Positions 41,400 through 51,021 of a DNA stretch of 64,000 bases are shown here, piece by piece (the first letter of the stretch is position 1; each line of letters opens with the position of its first letter). Source of the stretch: Photobacterium phosphoreum (GTDB taxonomy: Bacteria > Pseudomonadota > Gammaproteobacteria > Enterobacterales > Vibrionaceae); NCBI RefSeq assembly GCF_002954725.1, contig NZ_MSCQ01000001.1:1737200-1801199 (forward strand). The letters run 5' to 3'. Made by a program: the position numbers and the translations under genes. The notes below the pieces were generated by a model. The model saw only the letters and a list, made by a program, of their open reading frames with translations. It did not search any database and was not told the origin of the DNA.

Positions 41400-44300
41400 A
41401 TGCTCTCAATTATTGAACAAATTAAACAAGGTAAGCTATGGGATTTCCATGGCGGTATTCACCCTGCTGAAAACAAAGCATTGTCGAGTAAGCAAGCCAT
41501 TAAGGCTGCAGGCATTCCTCAAGAATTAATATTACCGTTAAAGCAACACATTGGCTCTCGTGGCGATATTATCGTCAATATTGGTGATTACGTATTAAAA
41601 GGCCAACCACTGACGCAAGGTGATATTGCGATGTGTGTACCTATTCATGCGCCAAGTTCTGGTACTATCACCGCGATAGAGCAACGTACTACCGCTCACC
41701 CTTCAGGCTTAACCGATTTATGTATCGTGATTGCAACCGATAACCAAGATACTTGGTGTCATGCAACGCAATATCCCGACTATCAAGATCGCGATCCTGC
41801 AGAGCTTATTGAAGCTATTCGTTTAGCGGGAATTGCAGGTTTAGGTGGCGCAGGTTTCCCTACAGCACGTAAGCTGCAAGGGGGTTTAGGTAATGTTGAT
41901 ATTCTGATTATCAATGCGGCTGAATGTGAACCTTATATCACCGCTGATGACAGACTAATGCAAGATTATGCCGATGAAGTTATCGAAGGCATTCGCATTT
42001 TACGTCATATTATCTCGCCCAAATTAACCTTAATTGGTATTGAAGATAATAAACCTGATGCGATCAAAGCATTAGAAGCCTGTGTCAACGAAGACGATAA
42101 TATTATTATTCGCGTTATTCCGACCAAATATCCATCAGGTAGCTCAAAACAATTAGTGAAGCTATTAACCGGCCGCGAAGTACCAAGCCAAGCACGTTCA
42201 ACCTCGATTGGGGTTATTATGCAAAACGTAGGTACTGCATTTGCAATTAAACGTGCAATTGTTAATGGCGAGCCATTAATTGAACGCGTGGTCACCTTAA
42301 CCGGTGAGGCTTTTAAACAGCGCGGTAATGTCTTTGCTTTACTTGGTACACCGATTGCTTATTTGCTTGAAAAGTTTGATTATAAAGCCGATAAAAAATA
42401 TCCGCGGGTGATTATTGGTGGCTCATTAATGGGCTTTACCTTGCCACATGCAAACGTCCCGATTACCAAAATTACCAACTGTATTTTAACGCCTAAGCGT
42501 AAAGAATTACCGCTGCATACTTATGAAATGGCCTGTATTCGCTGTTCTGCCTGTGCTGATGCTTGCCCTGCTTCATTATTACCACAGCAGTTACAATGGT
42601 ATGCCAAAGATAAAAACTACGACAAATGTGAAGAATATAACCTAAGCGACTGTATTGAATGCGGTGCTTGTGCCTATGTTTGTCCAAGTGAAATACCGTT
42701 AGTGCAATATTATCGCCAAGCTAAAGCTGAAATTTGGGAACGTAAACAAGATGAAATGAGTGCCGAACGCGCTCGTCAACGTTTTGAAGCCAAACAACAG
42801 CGGATGGATCGCGATAAAGCAGAGCGTGAAAATCGATTTGCTAAAGCCGCTACCGATCGTCGCCAACACATGGCAACAGCTGGTGGAGATGATGCCGTTG
42901 CCGCAGCCATTGCCCGAGTGAAAGCCAAACAAGCAGCAGCAACTGATACTGCAACCCCAACAATAAAGCCTGCTGTTGCTGCTGCTATTGCTAAAGCAAA
43001 AGCGAAACAAGCCGCTTCAGTATCAGAAGAGGCAATACCAGACAACAGCGAAATGGCAGCACTGCGTAAACAACGTAAACTGCAAGCTCGTGAACAAAAA
43101 GCGGCTAAGCATGCAGAGTTAATGCAGCAACAAACCGTTACAGAGCAACCACCCGAGCAAGCTAGCGATAAAAAAGATGCCGTTGCCGCAGCCGTTGCAC
43201 GTGCTAAAGCCCGTAAAGCTGCTCAGCAGGCACAATCAACCACTGAGACTCAACCTACGGTTGATGCTAAACCAACAACCGAAGTAGACACTGACGTTAA
43301 CGTTGATCCTAAAAAAGCCGCGGTTGCCGCAGCCATTGCACGTGCTAAAGCGCGTAAAGCAGCCCAGCAACAACAACCAACAGCTGCCACTGAGCCTACG
43401 GCTGAAGTGAACTCTGACGTTGCAAACGATCCTAAAAAAGCCGCTGTCGCTGCTGCCGTTGCACGCGCTAAAGCCCGTAAAGCTGCCCAGCAACAACAAC
43501 CAACAGCTGCCACTGAGCCTACGGCTGAAGTGAACTCTGACGTTGCAAACGATCCTAAAAAAGCCGCTGTCGCTGCTGCCATTGCACGCGCTAAAGCCCG
43601 TAAAGCCGCTCAACAAGAGCAAGCAACAGCTGCTGCCGAGCCTACGGTTGAAGTGAACTCTGACGTTGCAAACGATCCTAAAAAAGCCGCTGTCGCTGCT
43701 GCCGTTGCACGCGCTAAAGCCCGTAAAGCCGCTCAACAAGAGCAAGCAACAGCTGCTGCCGAGCCTACGATTGAAGTGAACACTAACGTTGAAAGCGATC
43801 CTAAAAAAGCCGCTGTCGCTGCTGCCGTTGCACGCGCTAAAGCCCGTAAAGCTGCCCAGCAACAACAAATAACAGCTGCTGAGCCTACAGCTGAAGTGAA
43901 CACTAACGTTGAAAGCGATCCTAAAAAAGCCGCTATCGCCGCAGCCGTTGCACGTGCTAAAGCCCGTAAAGCAGCCCAGCAGGCACAATCAACCACTGAG
44001 ACTCAGCCTGCGGTTGATGCTGAACCAACAACCGAAGTAGACACTGACGTTGCCGTTGATCCTAAAAAAGCCGCGGTTGCCGCAGCCGTTGCACGTTCTA
44101 AAGCCCGTAAAGCAGCTCAGCAGGCACAATCAACCACTGAGACTCAGCCTGCCGTTGATGCTAAACCAACAACCGAAGTAGACACTGACGTTGCAGTTGA
44201 TCCTAAAAAAGCCGCGGTTGCCGCAGCCGTTGCACGTGCTAAAGCCCGTAAAGCAGCCCAGCAAGCCAATAAAGTACAACCCAACATTGAGGAAGAATAA
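41400..44300 (+). CDS. rnfC: Rnf complex subunit C with long repeat C-terminus
   Basis: Peripheral NADH/FMN- and 4Fe-4S-binding subunit. Residues ~1-450 are the conserved core, with [13 protein letters not shown] and GSLMGFTLP flavin/NAD-type loops and two clusters ([11 protein letters not shown] from residue 379, [11 protein letters not shown] near residue 418). After a charged helix (residues ~455-500) comes a long low-complexity tail of [16 protein letters not shown] repeats to the C-terminus. Total length is 966 residues, far longer than the core, and the extra is almost entirely repeats. Such Ala/Lys tails occur in gammaproteobacterial RnfC; their role is unknown. Confidence 0.96.
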   Translation: MLSIIEQIKQGKLWDFHGGIHPAENKALSSKQAIKAAGIPQELILPLKQHIGSRGDIIVNIGDYVLKGQPLTQGDIAMCVPIHAPSSGTITAIEQRTTAHPSGLTDLCIVIATDNQDTWCHATQYPDYQDRDPAELIEAIRLAGIAGLGGAGFPTARKLQGGLGNVDILIINAAECEPYITADDRLMQDYADEVIEGIRILRHIISPKLTLIGIEDNKPDAIKALEACVNEDDNIIIRVIPTKYPSGSSKQLVKLLTGREVPSQARSTSIGVIMQNVGTAFAIKRAIVNGEPLIERVVTLTGEAFKQRGNVFALLGTPIAYLLEKFDYKADKKYPRVIIGGSLMGFTLPHANVPITKITNCILTPKRKELPLHTYEMACIRCSACADACPASLLPQQLQWYAKDKNYDKCEEYNLSDCIECGACAYVCPSEIPLVQYYRQAKAEIWERKQDEMSAERARQRFEAKQQRMDRDKAERENRFAKAATDRRQHMATAGGDDAVAAAIARVKAKQAAATDTATPTIKPAVAAAIAKAKAKQAASVSEEAIPDNSEMAALRKQRKLQAREQKAAKHAELMQQQTVTEQPPEQASDKKDAVAAAVARAKARKAAQQAQSTTETQPTVDAKPTTEVDTDVNVDPKKAAVAAAIARAKARKAAQQQQPTAATEPTAEVNSDVANDPKKAAVAAAVARAKARKAAQQQQPTAATEPTAEVNSDVANDPKKAAVAAAIARAKARKAAQQEQATAAAEPTVEVNSDVANDPKKAAVAAAVARAKARKAAQQEQATAAAEPTIEVNTNVESDPKKAAVAAAVARAKARKAAQQQQITAAEPTAEVNTNVESDPKKAAIAAAVARAKARKAAQQAQSTTETQPAVDAEPTTEVDTDVAVDPKKAAVAAAVARSKARKAAQQAQSTTETQPAVDAKPTTEVDTDVAVDPKKAAVAAAVARAKARKAAQQANKVQPNIEEE
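43167..44299 (+). repeat. nine tandem coding repeats in rnfC (120-141 bp units)
   Basis: Units start at 43167, 43305, 43428 and onward. Each encodes [20 protein letters not shown] plus QQ and a Glu/Thr-rich spacer. Five central units are 40-41 residues (spacer with [16 protein letters not shown] type), the flanking ones are 46-47 residues ([20 protein letters not shown] type), and the last is truncated. The arrangement long-short-long indicates expansion of the short class inside the long class. Two degenerate copies lie just upstream (about 42885-43030). Confidence 0.95.
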
Positions 44301-44302
44301 TC

Positions 44303-45349
44303 GTGGCTTTTAATATTGCCAGCTCACCCCATGCACATAACCGCCGCAGCACAAGTGCCATCATGCGTACTGTTATTTTATGTGCGATTTTTGGTGTTAT
44401 TGCTCAATGCTACTTTTTTGGTTTGGGTACATTGATCCAAATTGTTTTCGCCTCAATCTGTGCGATTACCTTTGAAGCAATTGTGCTCAAATTACGTCAA
44501 CGACCATTAGCGCCTTATCTACGTGATAATACTGCCCTCTTAACAGGTGTCTTAATTGGTATTTCAATTCCACCACTAGCACCATGGTGGATCACGGTGA
44601 TCGGCGTATTCTTTGCTATCGTAATTGCTAAACACCTTTATGGTGGCATGGGTCAGAACCTGTTTAACCCTGCGATGGTTGCTTATGTGGTATTACTGAT
44701 TTCCTTCCCTGTCCAAATGACAACATGGTTACCACCAATATCATTAAGTGCCAATCCCGTCACTTTTATGGACAGTCTATCGGCGATTTTTACTGGTTTT
44801 ACACCTGATGGTTTTAGTGTTCAACAATTAAAAATGTCAGTCGATGGCTACACGATGGCAACCCCATTAGATACGCTAAAAACATCATTAAAAACAGGCA
44901 TGACGATTGCAGAAGCAATGAAACAACCTGTGTATGGTACGCTGGCAGGTATTGGTTGGGAGTGGGTTAATATCGGCTTCTTATTAGGCGGGTTATTGTT
45001 ACTTAAATTACGCGTTATTCAATGGCATATCCCTGTTGCAATGCTAACGTCATTATTCGTTATTAGTAGCATTATCTATGTCATCGACCCAAGCGTTGCA
45101 GCCTCACCGTTATTACATATGTTCTCTGGCGCAACCATGCTTGGTGCATTTTTTATTGCAACGGATCCTGTAACAGCATCAACAACGGTAAAAGGTCGAC
45201 TGATCTTTGGTGCTTTTATTGGCGTAATGATCTACCTCATTCGTACTTGGGGCGGCTTCCCTGATGGTGTCGCTTTTGCTGTGCTATTGGCTAACTTGTG
45301 TGTACCGATTATTGATTACTACACACGCCCACGCACTTATGGACACTAA
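44303..45349 (+). CDS. rnfD: Rnf complex membrane subunit D
   Basis: Integral membrane flavoprotein of 348 residues with about ten helices. The segment [21 protein letters not shown] contains the Thr-bearing motif where RnfD/NqrB proteins carry covalent [23 protein letters not shown] is another family block. A GTG in CGTGGCT-type context may also serve as the start at 44303; it is the third codon from the rnfC stop. Close spacing with rnfC and rnfG indicates an operon. Confidence 0.96.
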   Translation: MAFNIASSPHAHNRRSTSAIMRTVILCAIFGVIAQCYFFGLGTLIQIVFASICAITFEAIVLKLRQRPLAPYLRDNTALLTGVLIGISIPPLAPWWITVIGVFFAIVIAKHLYGGMGQNLFNPAMVAYVVLLISFPVQMTTWLPPISLSANPVTFMDSLSAIFTGFTPDGFSVQQLKMSVDGYTMATPLDTLKTSLKTGMTIAEAMKQPVYGTLAGIGWEWVNIGFLLGGLLLLKLRVIQWHIPVAMLTSLFVISSIIYVIDPSVAASPLLHMFSGATMLGAFFIATDPVTASTTVKGRLIFGAFIGVMIYLIRTWGGFPDGVAFAVLLANLCVPIIDYYTRPRTYGH

Positions 45350-45351
45350 TA

Positions 45352-45996
45352 ATGAGCATGCCCATGTTTAAATCTATGAAAAAAAATGGTCTGATTTTGG
45401 CTGTTTTTGCTTTGTTATCAACAGCATTAGTTTCTCTTACTCACTATTTCACTGCTGATCGTATTTTTCAGCAGCAACAGCAGCAATTACTGGATACTTT
45501 AAACCAAGTTATTCCCGTTGCGAGCCATAATAACCTACTCTATAAGAGTTGTACTTTAGTTAAAAATCAGCAATATATCGGCACTAAAACTGCTATGCCT
45601 GCTTATATCGCGACTCAAGATGGTAAGCCGACAGGCATTGCTATTGAAGGTATTGCACCTGATGGTTATAGCGGTGCGATTAAACTGATTGTTGGGCTTG
45701 ATACTAAAGGCGTTATAACCGGTGTGCGTATTTTAGAGCAACATGAAACACCGGGGCTGGGTGATAAAATTGAAACGTCCGTCAGTGACTGGATCTATAG
45801 TTTCACAGGTAAGCGGGTTAATGGTGCAAACGATCCTAAATTCCATGTTCGCAAAGATGGCGGTGAATTTGATCAATTTACAGGGGCAACCATTACCCCA
45901 CGTGCTGTTGTAAAAGCGGTAAAAAATATCTCGTTGTACTGGCAAAATAATCAGCAGCAAATTCTGAGCCAGCCACTAGACTGTCCGAGTGAATAA
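45352..45996 (+). CDS. rnfG: Rnf complex subunit G (FMN-binding)
   Basis: Single-pass protein with a periplasmic FMN-binding domain, 214 residues. TM at ~12-32 ([21 protein letters not shown]). The covalent FMN attachment motif lies in [17 protein letters not shown] (Thr in the TGATIT block). The segment [14 protein letters not shown] is the conserved domain core. Two bases separate it from both rnfD and rnfE. Confidence 0.96.
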   Translation: MSMPMFKSMKKNGLILAVFALLSTALVSLTHYFTADRIFQQQQQQLLDTLNQVIPVASHNNLLYKSCTLVKNQQYIGTKTAMPAYIATQDGKPTGIAIEGIAPDGYSGAIKLIVGLDTKGVITGVRILEQHETPGLGDKIETSVSDWIYSFTGKRVNGANDPKFHVRKDGGEFDQFTGATITPRAVVKAVKNISLYWQNNQQQILSQPLDCPSE

Positions 45997-45998
45997 TT

Positions 45999-46706
45999 AT
46001 GACAACATCTTATAAAGAGTTGATGAAAAATGGCTTATGGTACAACAACCCAACAGTAGTACAGCTGTTAGGTTTATGTCCATTACTCGCGGTGTCATCA
46101 ACCGCGACCAATGCGCTCGGATTAGGGCTTGCCACTACCATGGTATTGGTGATGTCTAATTTTACTATTTCAGTCATTAGAAAATTAGTCCCGTCAGAAA
46201 TCCGTATTCCTGTGTTCGTGATGATCATTGCGTCACTGGTAACTTGCGTACAGTTATTGATGAATGCTTATGTTTATGGCTTATATAAGTCTTTAGGTAT
46301 CTTCATTCCTTTGATCGTAACTAACTGTATTATTATCGGTCGCGCTGAAGCTTTTGCGTCTAAAAACAAACCATTACCTGCCGTATTAGACGGTTTATGG
46401 ATGGGGCTTGGTATGACATCAGCCCTATTTTTACTCGGTGCAATGCGTGAGATTTTAAGTAAAGGTTCGTTATTTGATGGGGCTAACCGCTTATTAGGTA
46501 ACTGGGCATCAGTACTGCATATTCAAATTTTTCATTTTGACAGTAGCTTTTTACTTGCAATGTTACCGCCTGGTGCCTTTCTTGGTGTTGGCTTTATGAT
46601 TGCACTTAAAAATATTATTGATAAATACAAAGCAGACAAACAATCGGTGTTAGAGAAACAGCAACCACCGAAAGTTGAACGTGCGCGTATTACCGATGCT
46701 AAATAA
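45999..46706 (+). CDS. rnfE: Rnf complex membrane subunit E
   Basis: Integral membrane subunit homologous to RnfA, 235 residues, six helices. Conserved [45 protein letters not shown] and the [16 protein letters not shown] end. The paired Cys motifs (LGLCP, TNC) match those of RnfA. Last structural rnf gene before a terminator; nth follows. Confidence 0.96.
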   Translation: MTTSYKELMKNGLWYNNPTVVQLLGLCPLLAVSSTATNALGLGLATTMVLVMSNFTISVIRKLVPSEIRIPVFVMIIASLVTCVQLLMNAYVYGLYKSLGIFIPLIVTNCIIIGRAEAFASKNKPLPAVLDGLWMGLGMTSALFLLGAMREILSKGSLFDGANRLLGNWASVLHIQIFHFDSSFLLAMLPPGAFLGVGFMIALKNIIDKYKADKQSVLEKQQPPKVERARITDAK

Positions 46707-46731
46707 TACGGTACTCGTCACTGACCAATAA

Positions 46732-46758
46732 TAAGACTGGCTTGCGGGCCAGTTTTTA
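46732..46758 (+). terminator. terminator between rnfE and nth
   Basis: Stem actggc/gccagt with a six-base loop and five T, 29 bp after rnfE. Short stem, so some readthrough into nth is plausible; nth has a separate leader of about 105 bp. Confidence 0.7.
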
Positions 46759-46863
46759 CTATTGCTATCCCCATAAATATAATCAATGCTGTCAATATTA
46801 CCCATCGGTGCTCACCCTTAATAATAATGGTGATATTGGCATTATATCTCGTCAGGAAAGACC

Positions 46864-47511
46864 ATGAATAATCAAAAACGGGTTCAGATATTAGAACGAT
46901 TACAAGCTGAAAACCCACACCCACAAACAGAACTTCATTGGACAACACCGTTTGAGCTATTAATCTCGGTTTTACTATCAGCACAAGCGACGGATGTTAG
47001 TGTCAATAAGGCAACAGCTAAGCTTTACCCTATCGCCAATACGCCGCAAGCTATCTTTGATCTTGGGGTTGATGGCGTTAAACAATATATAAAAACCATT
47101 GGCTTATTTAATTCTAAAGCTGAAAATGTCATCAAAACCTGCCGTATTTTGCTCGATAAACATAACAGCGAAATCCCAGAAGATCGCGAAGCGTTAGAAG
47201 CCCTACCCGGTGTCGGTCGTAAAACTGCCAACGTCGTGCTAAACACAGCCTTTGGTTGGCCGACAATTGCTGTTGATACCCATATTTTTCGCGTGTGTAA
47301 TCGCACTAAATTTGCGATGGGTAAAAATGTTGAACAAGTAGAAGAAAAGCTGCTAAAAGTCGTACCCGCAGCATTCAAGGTTGATGTCCATCACTGGCTT
47401 ATTTTACATGGGCGCTATACCTGTATTGCACGTAAACCCCGTTGCGGTAGTTGTATTATTGAAGACTTATGTGAATTTCCAGGACGACAAGAGATTGTCG
47501 ATAATACTTAG
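46864..47511 (+). CDS. nth: endonuclease III
   Basis: DNA glycosylase/AP lyase removing oxidised pyrimidines. The 215 residues (E. coli 211) have the helix-hairpin-helix LEALPGVGRKTANVVLNTAFG with the catalytic Lys, the catalytic Asp in IAVDTHIFRVCNR, and the C-terminal 4Fe-4S loop CIARKPRCGSCIIEDLC. Ribosome site AGGAAAG before ATG 46864. Linked to rnf as in E. coli (rsx-nth). Confidence 0.98.
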   Translation: MNNQKRVQILERLQAENPHPQTELHWTTPFELLISVLLSAQATDVSVNKATAKLYPIANTPQAIFDLGVDGVKQYIKTIGLFNSKAENVIKTCRILLDKHNSEIPEDREALEALPGVGRKTANVVLNTAFGWPTIAVDTHIFRVCNRTKFAMGKNVEQVEEKLLKVVPAAFKVDVHHWLILHGRYTCIARKPRCGSCIIEDLCEFPGRQEIVDNT

Positions 47512-47637
47512 GAATATCACCTCAAACACGAATCTTCAATACACGGATTAAATACTTGGTTGAACGATACAGGTCTGGCATCATGCGCCCAAGAATGCCG
47601 TGGTCAGTAAACGGTATAAAAAGTGTGAAGGTAGTCC

Positions 47638-48426
47638 GTGGTAGAAAATAGCCAACAATTAAGTAACAGTTACAACGAACAGGGTTACTTTGTTATTAGA
47701 AATTATTTCGATGAAGCTCAAATCTCATCGCTTAGAAAAGTAGTCTTGAAATTCCATGAATTATGGAAAGCAGACAACAAAGAGTTCTATCAAGAAGAAG
47801 CGTTTAACTCGTCTTTAATCACGGGAAGCGAATATTTACCTGTCGACGACAGAACGATACTTTTTGACTTTATCAGTTCCAAAAAAATCATGAATGTCGT
47901 CGATGCGGTAATACCAGAAAATCCTGCATTCATGAATACACAGCTGTTCTTCAACCCAGTAAATCCGCGACAAAAAGACTTCTGGCACCGTGACTGTCAA
48001 TATGACTATGATATTGAAGACCAAATGAAAGTCATACTAGAAACACAAGTATTACATCTTCGCATCCCCTTATTTGATGAGCCCGGCATGGAGATCATCC
48101 CCGGAACACACAAACGATGGGATAATGAAGAAGAGTACAACGTTCGCCAAGAAGTGAATGGCAAAGTCAGTAATGATAGTATCTCCGGCGGTAAACAAAT
48201 TGCGTTAGCGGCAGGTGACTTGTTGGTATTTTCTGCCGATATGATCCACCGAGGTTTATACGGATTAGATCGTTTGGCGTTGGATATTTTGATTTTTGAT
48301 TCAGCAGCGGATTATGTCGACTACGTCGATGACGATTGCCTACCGACACAATCAATGTTGAATAAGATTGCCGATCCAAGATTATTTATCAACACCTTGC
48401 ACCTAAAATCAATGGTGTGTTGTTAA
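47638..48426 (+). CDS. PhyH family 2-oxoglutarate/Fe(II) dioxygenase
   Basis: Predicted phytanoyl-CoA-dioxygenase-like hydroxylase of 262 residues; substrate unknown. The jelly-roll iron ligands are seen as His117 and Asp119 (FWHRDCQYD) and distal His204 (SADMIHRGLYGLDRLALDI), with an Arg eight residues on for 2-oxoglutarate. GMEIIPGTHKRWDNEEE is the typical loop. GTG start with AAGG 6 bases upstream. It stands alone, with nth upstream and a strong terminator after it, so the context gives no pathway. The family covers hydroxylation of small molecules such as ectoine, lipids and natural products. Likely an accessory gene. Confidence 0.8.
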   Translation: MVENSQQLSNSYNEQGYFVIRNYFDEAQISSLRKVVLKFHELWKADNKEFYQEEAFNSSLITGSEYLPVDDRTILFDFISSKKIMNVVDAVIPENPAFMNTQLFFNPVNPRQKDFWHRDCQYDYDIEDQMKVILETQVLHLRIPLFDEPGMEIIPGTHKRWDNEEEYNVRQEVNGKVSNDSISGGKQIALAAGDLLVFSADMIHRGLYGLDRLALDILIFDSAADYVDYVDDDCLPTQSMLNKIADPRLFINTLHLKSMVCC

Positions 48427-48458
48427 TAAAAACATATATATCATATAGTTAAAATACA

Positions 48459-48488
48459 AAAAGGAGCACCTCGATGCTCCTTTTTTAT
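48459..48488. terminator. bidirectional terminator between the dioxygenase and the 149-residue gene
   Basis: Stem ggagca/tgctcc extended by A and T runs on both sides, 6-base loop. It fits both convergent genes. Confidence 0.9.
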
Positions 48489-48504
48489 TAAAAATAACAC
48501 CTCA

Positions 48505-48954
48505 TTACAATGATTGGCAGTTACGATTAAAACCATTTTGTTTACGCTTAGCCGCTAACTCTTCAGCACCTTTTGCTAATCCCTTTAGTAATTGGTCCCG
48601 TTGTTGAGGTGATATTTTTTTACCACTAGCATCCAATGATTGCTGTAATTCTACCAGTGCTTTTTGATTATCACCTTGCAAATAACTTTCTTGCGCTAAT
48701 GCAATATAAGCCATACTGCGCGCTAAAGGTTGGCCTTCATGTCCAAGAGCCTGTAATTGAGTATCTGCACCGGATTGACACAATTGTTGATTTTTAATCG
48801 CTGCTACAACTGGTTTTAAATTCGCTTTAACGACATTATTGAGTACATCTTTGGTCGTATCTGTTGCTACATTTTCAACCGTGGTGGTAAACATTTTGAT
48901 GCCAATAATGGCTGCGGCAATGATCACAATGCCAGTTAATATACGCTTATTCAT
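48505..48954 (-). CDS. membrane-anchored hypothetical protein, 149 residues
   Basis: Not recognised. ATG 48954 (MNKRILTGIVIIAAAIIGIKMF) follows AAGGA by 7 bases; the frame opens six codons earlier. One N-terminal hydrophobic segment (residues ~4-21) works as a signal anchor, and the rest should lie in the periplasm. The body is helical (ENVATDTTKDVLNNVVKAN; MAYIALAQESYLQGDNQKALVELQQSL), the latter resembling a single TPR-like helical pair. Two Cys (QLCQSG, NRNCQSL) could form a disulfide. It lies 94 bp downstream of motY on the same strand. Confidence 0.7.
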   Translation of the reverse strand: MNKRILTGIVIIAAAIIGIKMFTTTVENVATDTTKDVLNNVVKANLKPVVAAIKNQQLCQSGADTQLQALGHEGQPLARSMAYIALAQESYLQGDNQKALVELQQSLDASGKKISPQQRDQLLKGLAKGAEELAAKRKQNGFNRNCQSL

Positions 48955-49048
48955 ACCAAAATCCTTATTCAATGATTAACACCACCATCATAAAGGTGTG
49001 ATCAACAAGCTATGTCAACGGAGGATTAACATTCTGATAATGAATAAC

Positions 49049-49945
49049 TCAAACGGCACTACGCCCTAACGAAATAACCACTCGGCGGTTTTGATGACGA
49101 CCAACAGGGGTTGAGTTATCCGCAATCGGTCGTCGTTTGCCATGTGCTTCGACTTGGATTCGATTGTCAGGTAAACCTAATGCTTTAAAATAGCCTTCAA
49201 TTTTATCTGCTCGTTGCTCAGATAAACGCTGCCCTTCAACCGTACCTTGTGCTGAATCACTGTATGCCGCCACCAGCACTAAATCGATATCATCGGAGTA
49301 ACGCACATAATCTGCAATTTGTGCTAATCGCTTTTGAGACATATTATTCAGTTCATCACTGTCATGATTATAATGTAAAATAGTAAAAGCAATATCATCA
49401 AAGCTAAATGGCATTAGGTTATTTAAGCATTGGCTAAATAGTTGATATGATTTATTAAAATTCACCGCAGACAAACCAACTTCTAACTGGCGCTGTTGTT
49501 GTGTCGGCCAACTTTTATAATTGAAAGTAGGGTTACGTCCATCTTCTAATTCAGCCAACATTTGCCATGCCGTATTTCCTTCAATATAACCATCAAATTG
49601 TTTAAAAAATTTCAGATTAACCATCGCATGTGCAGCATCACCAGGCATCCATGATGGCGGCATTGAGGTTAATTTAACATTACGGGTCGCCCCTAATTGA
49701 CGATTCATCTTCAATTCAAAGTGAAGATTCATTGTTTTACTAGAAAGAGCTGAAAATTGCGCATTCCCGTAACCCGGAATAACATGATTAAGACGACACT
49801 CTAAAGGGGTATCAACTGTTATTTGCCACTGAGATTGGCTCGGCTGTGCCAAATAGTTTTTAGCCACAGCCATCGGCATTGAAAAAAACACACCCACAAC
49901 TAATCCAATTCGCAACCAAGCTGTTAATAATTCAATTGAATTCAT
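49049..49945 (-). CDS. motY: sodium-type flagellar motor protein MotY
   Basis: T-ring component that anchors the PomA/PomB stator of the Na+-driven polar flagellar motor. The 298 residues begin with a signal peptide (residues ~1-28, LVVGVFFSMPMAVA), then the MotY N-terminal domain, then an OmpA-like peptidoglycan-binding domain (residues ~185-290: VLVAAYSDSAQGTVEGQRLSEQRADKIEGYF; AHGKRRPIADNSTPVGRHQNRRV as patterns). Divergent from rnt, the classic vibrio motY-rnt arrangement. No flagellar cluster is nearby, also usual. Confidence 0.94.
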   Translation of the reverse strand: MNSIELLTAWLRIGLVVGVFFSMPMAVAKNYLAQPSQSQWQITVDTPLECRLNHVIPGYGNAQFSALSSKTMNLHFELKMNRQLGATRNVKLTSMPPSWMPGDAAHAMVNLKFFKQFDGYIEGNTAWQMLAELEDGRNPTFNYKSWPTQQQRQLEVGLSAVNFNKSYQLFSQCLNNLMPFSFDDIAFTILHYNHDSDELNNMSQKRLAQIADYVRYSDDIDLVLVAAYSDSAQGTVEGQRLSEQRADKIEGYFKALGLPDNRIQVEAHGKRRPIADNSTPVGRHQNRRVVISLGRSAV

Positions 49946-50148
49946 TTTATAACCAAACTAAAAGAAAATAATACAATGGCGATAACATCATTAATGCTTC
50001 TATATCGGCATTAATGCTGTGAGCTTTAGCCTTCTCTTATTTATAGAATTATCACCTTATCAAATCATACTTTCGAAAGCCTAACAGCAATGAAATTAGC
50101 GCATTAATCTGCCATAATATCTGATTCTATTATTTTGACAGCAGTGCT

Positions 50149-50814
50149 ATGAGCCAAGATAACCAATTTAATACCCTAAAAAGTCGCTTTCGCGGCTACT
50201 TTCCTGTCGTCATTGACGTTGAAACAGCAGGTTTTAATTCAAAAACAGATGCCTTATTAGAAATTTGTGCTGTCACTTTACAAATGGATGAAGATGGTTG
50301 GCTAAAACCGGCAACGACCATTCATTTCCATGTTGCTCCTTTTGAAGGCGCGATCTTGCATAAAGAAGCATTGGAATTTAATGGTATTCGTGACCCATTT
50401 AGCCCATTACGTGGTGCGGTATCAGAAGAAGTTGCACTTAAAGAAATTTATAAGCAGATAAGAAAAGAACAAAAACACACTGACTGCACACGTGCAATTA
50501 TGGTGGCACATAATGCGACGTTTGATCATAGCTTTGTAATGGCAGCATCAGAGCGCGCTAAACTAAAACGCAACCCATTCCACCCTTTTGCAACATTTGA
50601 TACCGCTGCATTAAGTGGTTTAGCCTTTGGACAAACAGTATTGGCTAAAGCCTGTCAGACCGCTGAAATTCCATTTGATAACAAAGAAGCACACTCAGCA
50701 CTATACGATACAGAACGTACTGCTGAATTATTTTGCAAAATCGTTAATAAGTGGAAACAACTTGGCGGCTGGCCACTCTTCACGCCATCAGCAGAAGAAA
50801 CTGAAACAGAATAA
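50149..50814 (+). CDS. rnt: ribonuclease T
   Basis: DEDDh 3'-5' exoribonuclease that trims tRNA and 23S/5S rRNA 3' ends. The 221 residues carry Exo [10 protein letters not shown], Exo [11 protein letters not shown] and Exo [17 protein letters not shown] with the general-base His. It is divergent from motY and followed by a good terminator. Confidence 0.97.
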   Translation: MSQDNQFNTLKSRFRGYFPVVIDVETAGFNSKTDALLEICAVTLQMDEDGWLKPATTIHFHVAPFEGAILHKEALEFNGIRDPFSPLRGAVSEEVALKEIYKQIRKEQKHTDCTRAIMVAHNATFDHSFVMAASERAKLKRNPFHPFATFDTAALSGLAFGQTVLAKACQTAEIPFDNKEAHSALYDTERTAELFCKIVNKWKQLGGWPLFTPSAEETETE

Positions 50815-50838
50815 CGCTCATTATCTGCCCTTTCTATT

Positions 50839-50866
50839 AAACCCATCCTTGCATGGGTTTTTTTAT
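50839..50866 (+). terminator. rho-independent terminator of rnt
   Basis: Stem aaacccat/atgggttt with a 6-base loop and a T run (ttttt), 24 bp after the rnt stop. Confidence 0.9.
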
Positions 50867-51021
50867 ACCTGTCACAAATACTCCTAGCTAACCACCAGCA
50901 TAAATAAATCCCAATAATTTAACAATTAATTAACATTGCTCTTATACTTGATCTGTAATGCGTTTTGTTTTTCCTCATGGATGAATAAAAAATGAAATAA
51001 CGACAACAGAGAGGCAGAATA

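Noticed and set aside
43236-43996. Long minus-strand frames across the rnfC repeats
   Set aside because: Mirror of the repetitive GC-richer rnfC tail; periodic codons keep the antisense frames open.
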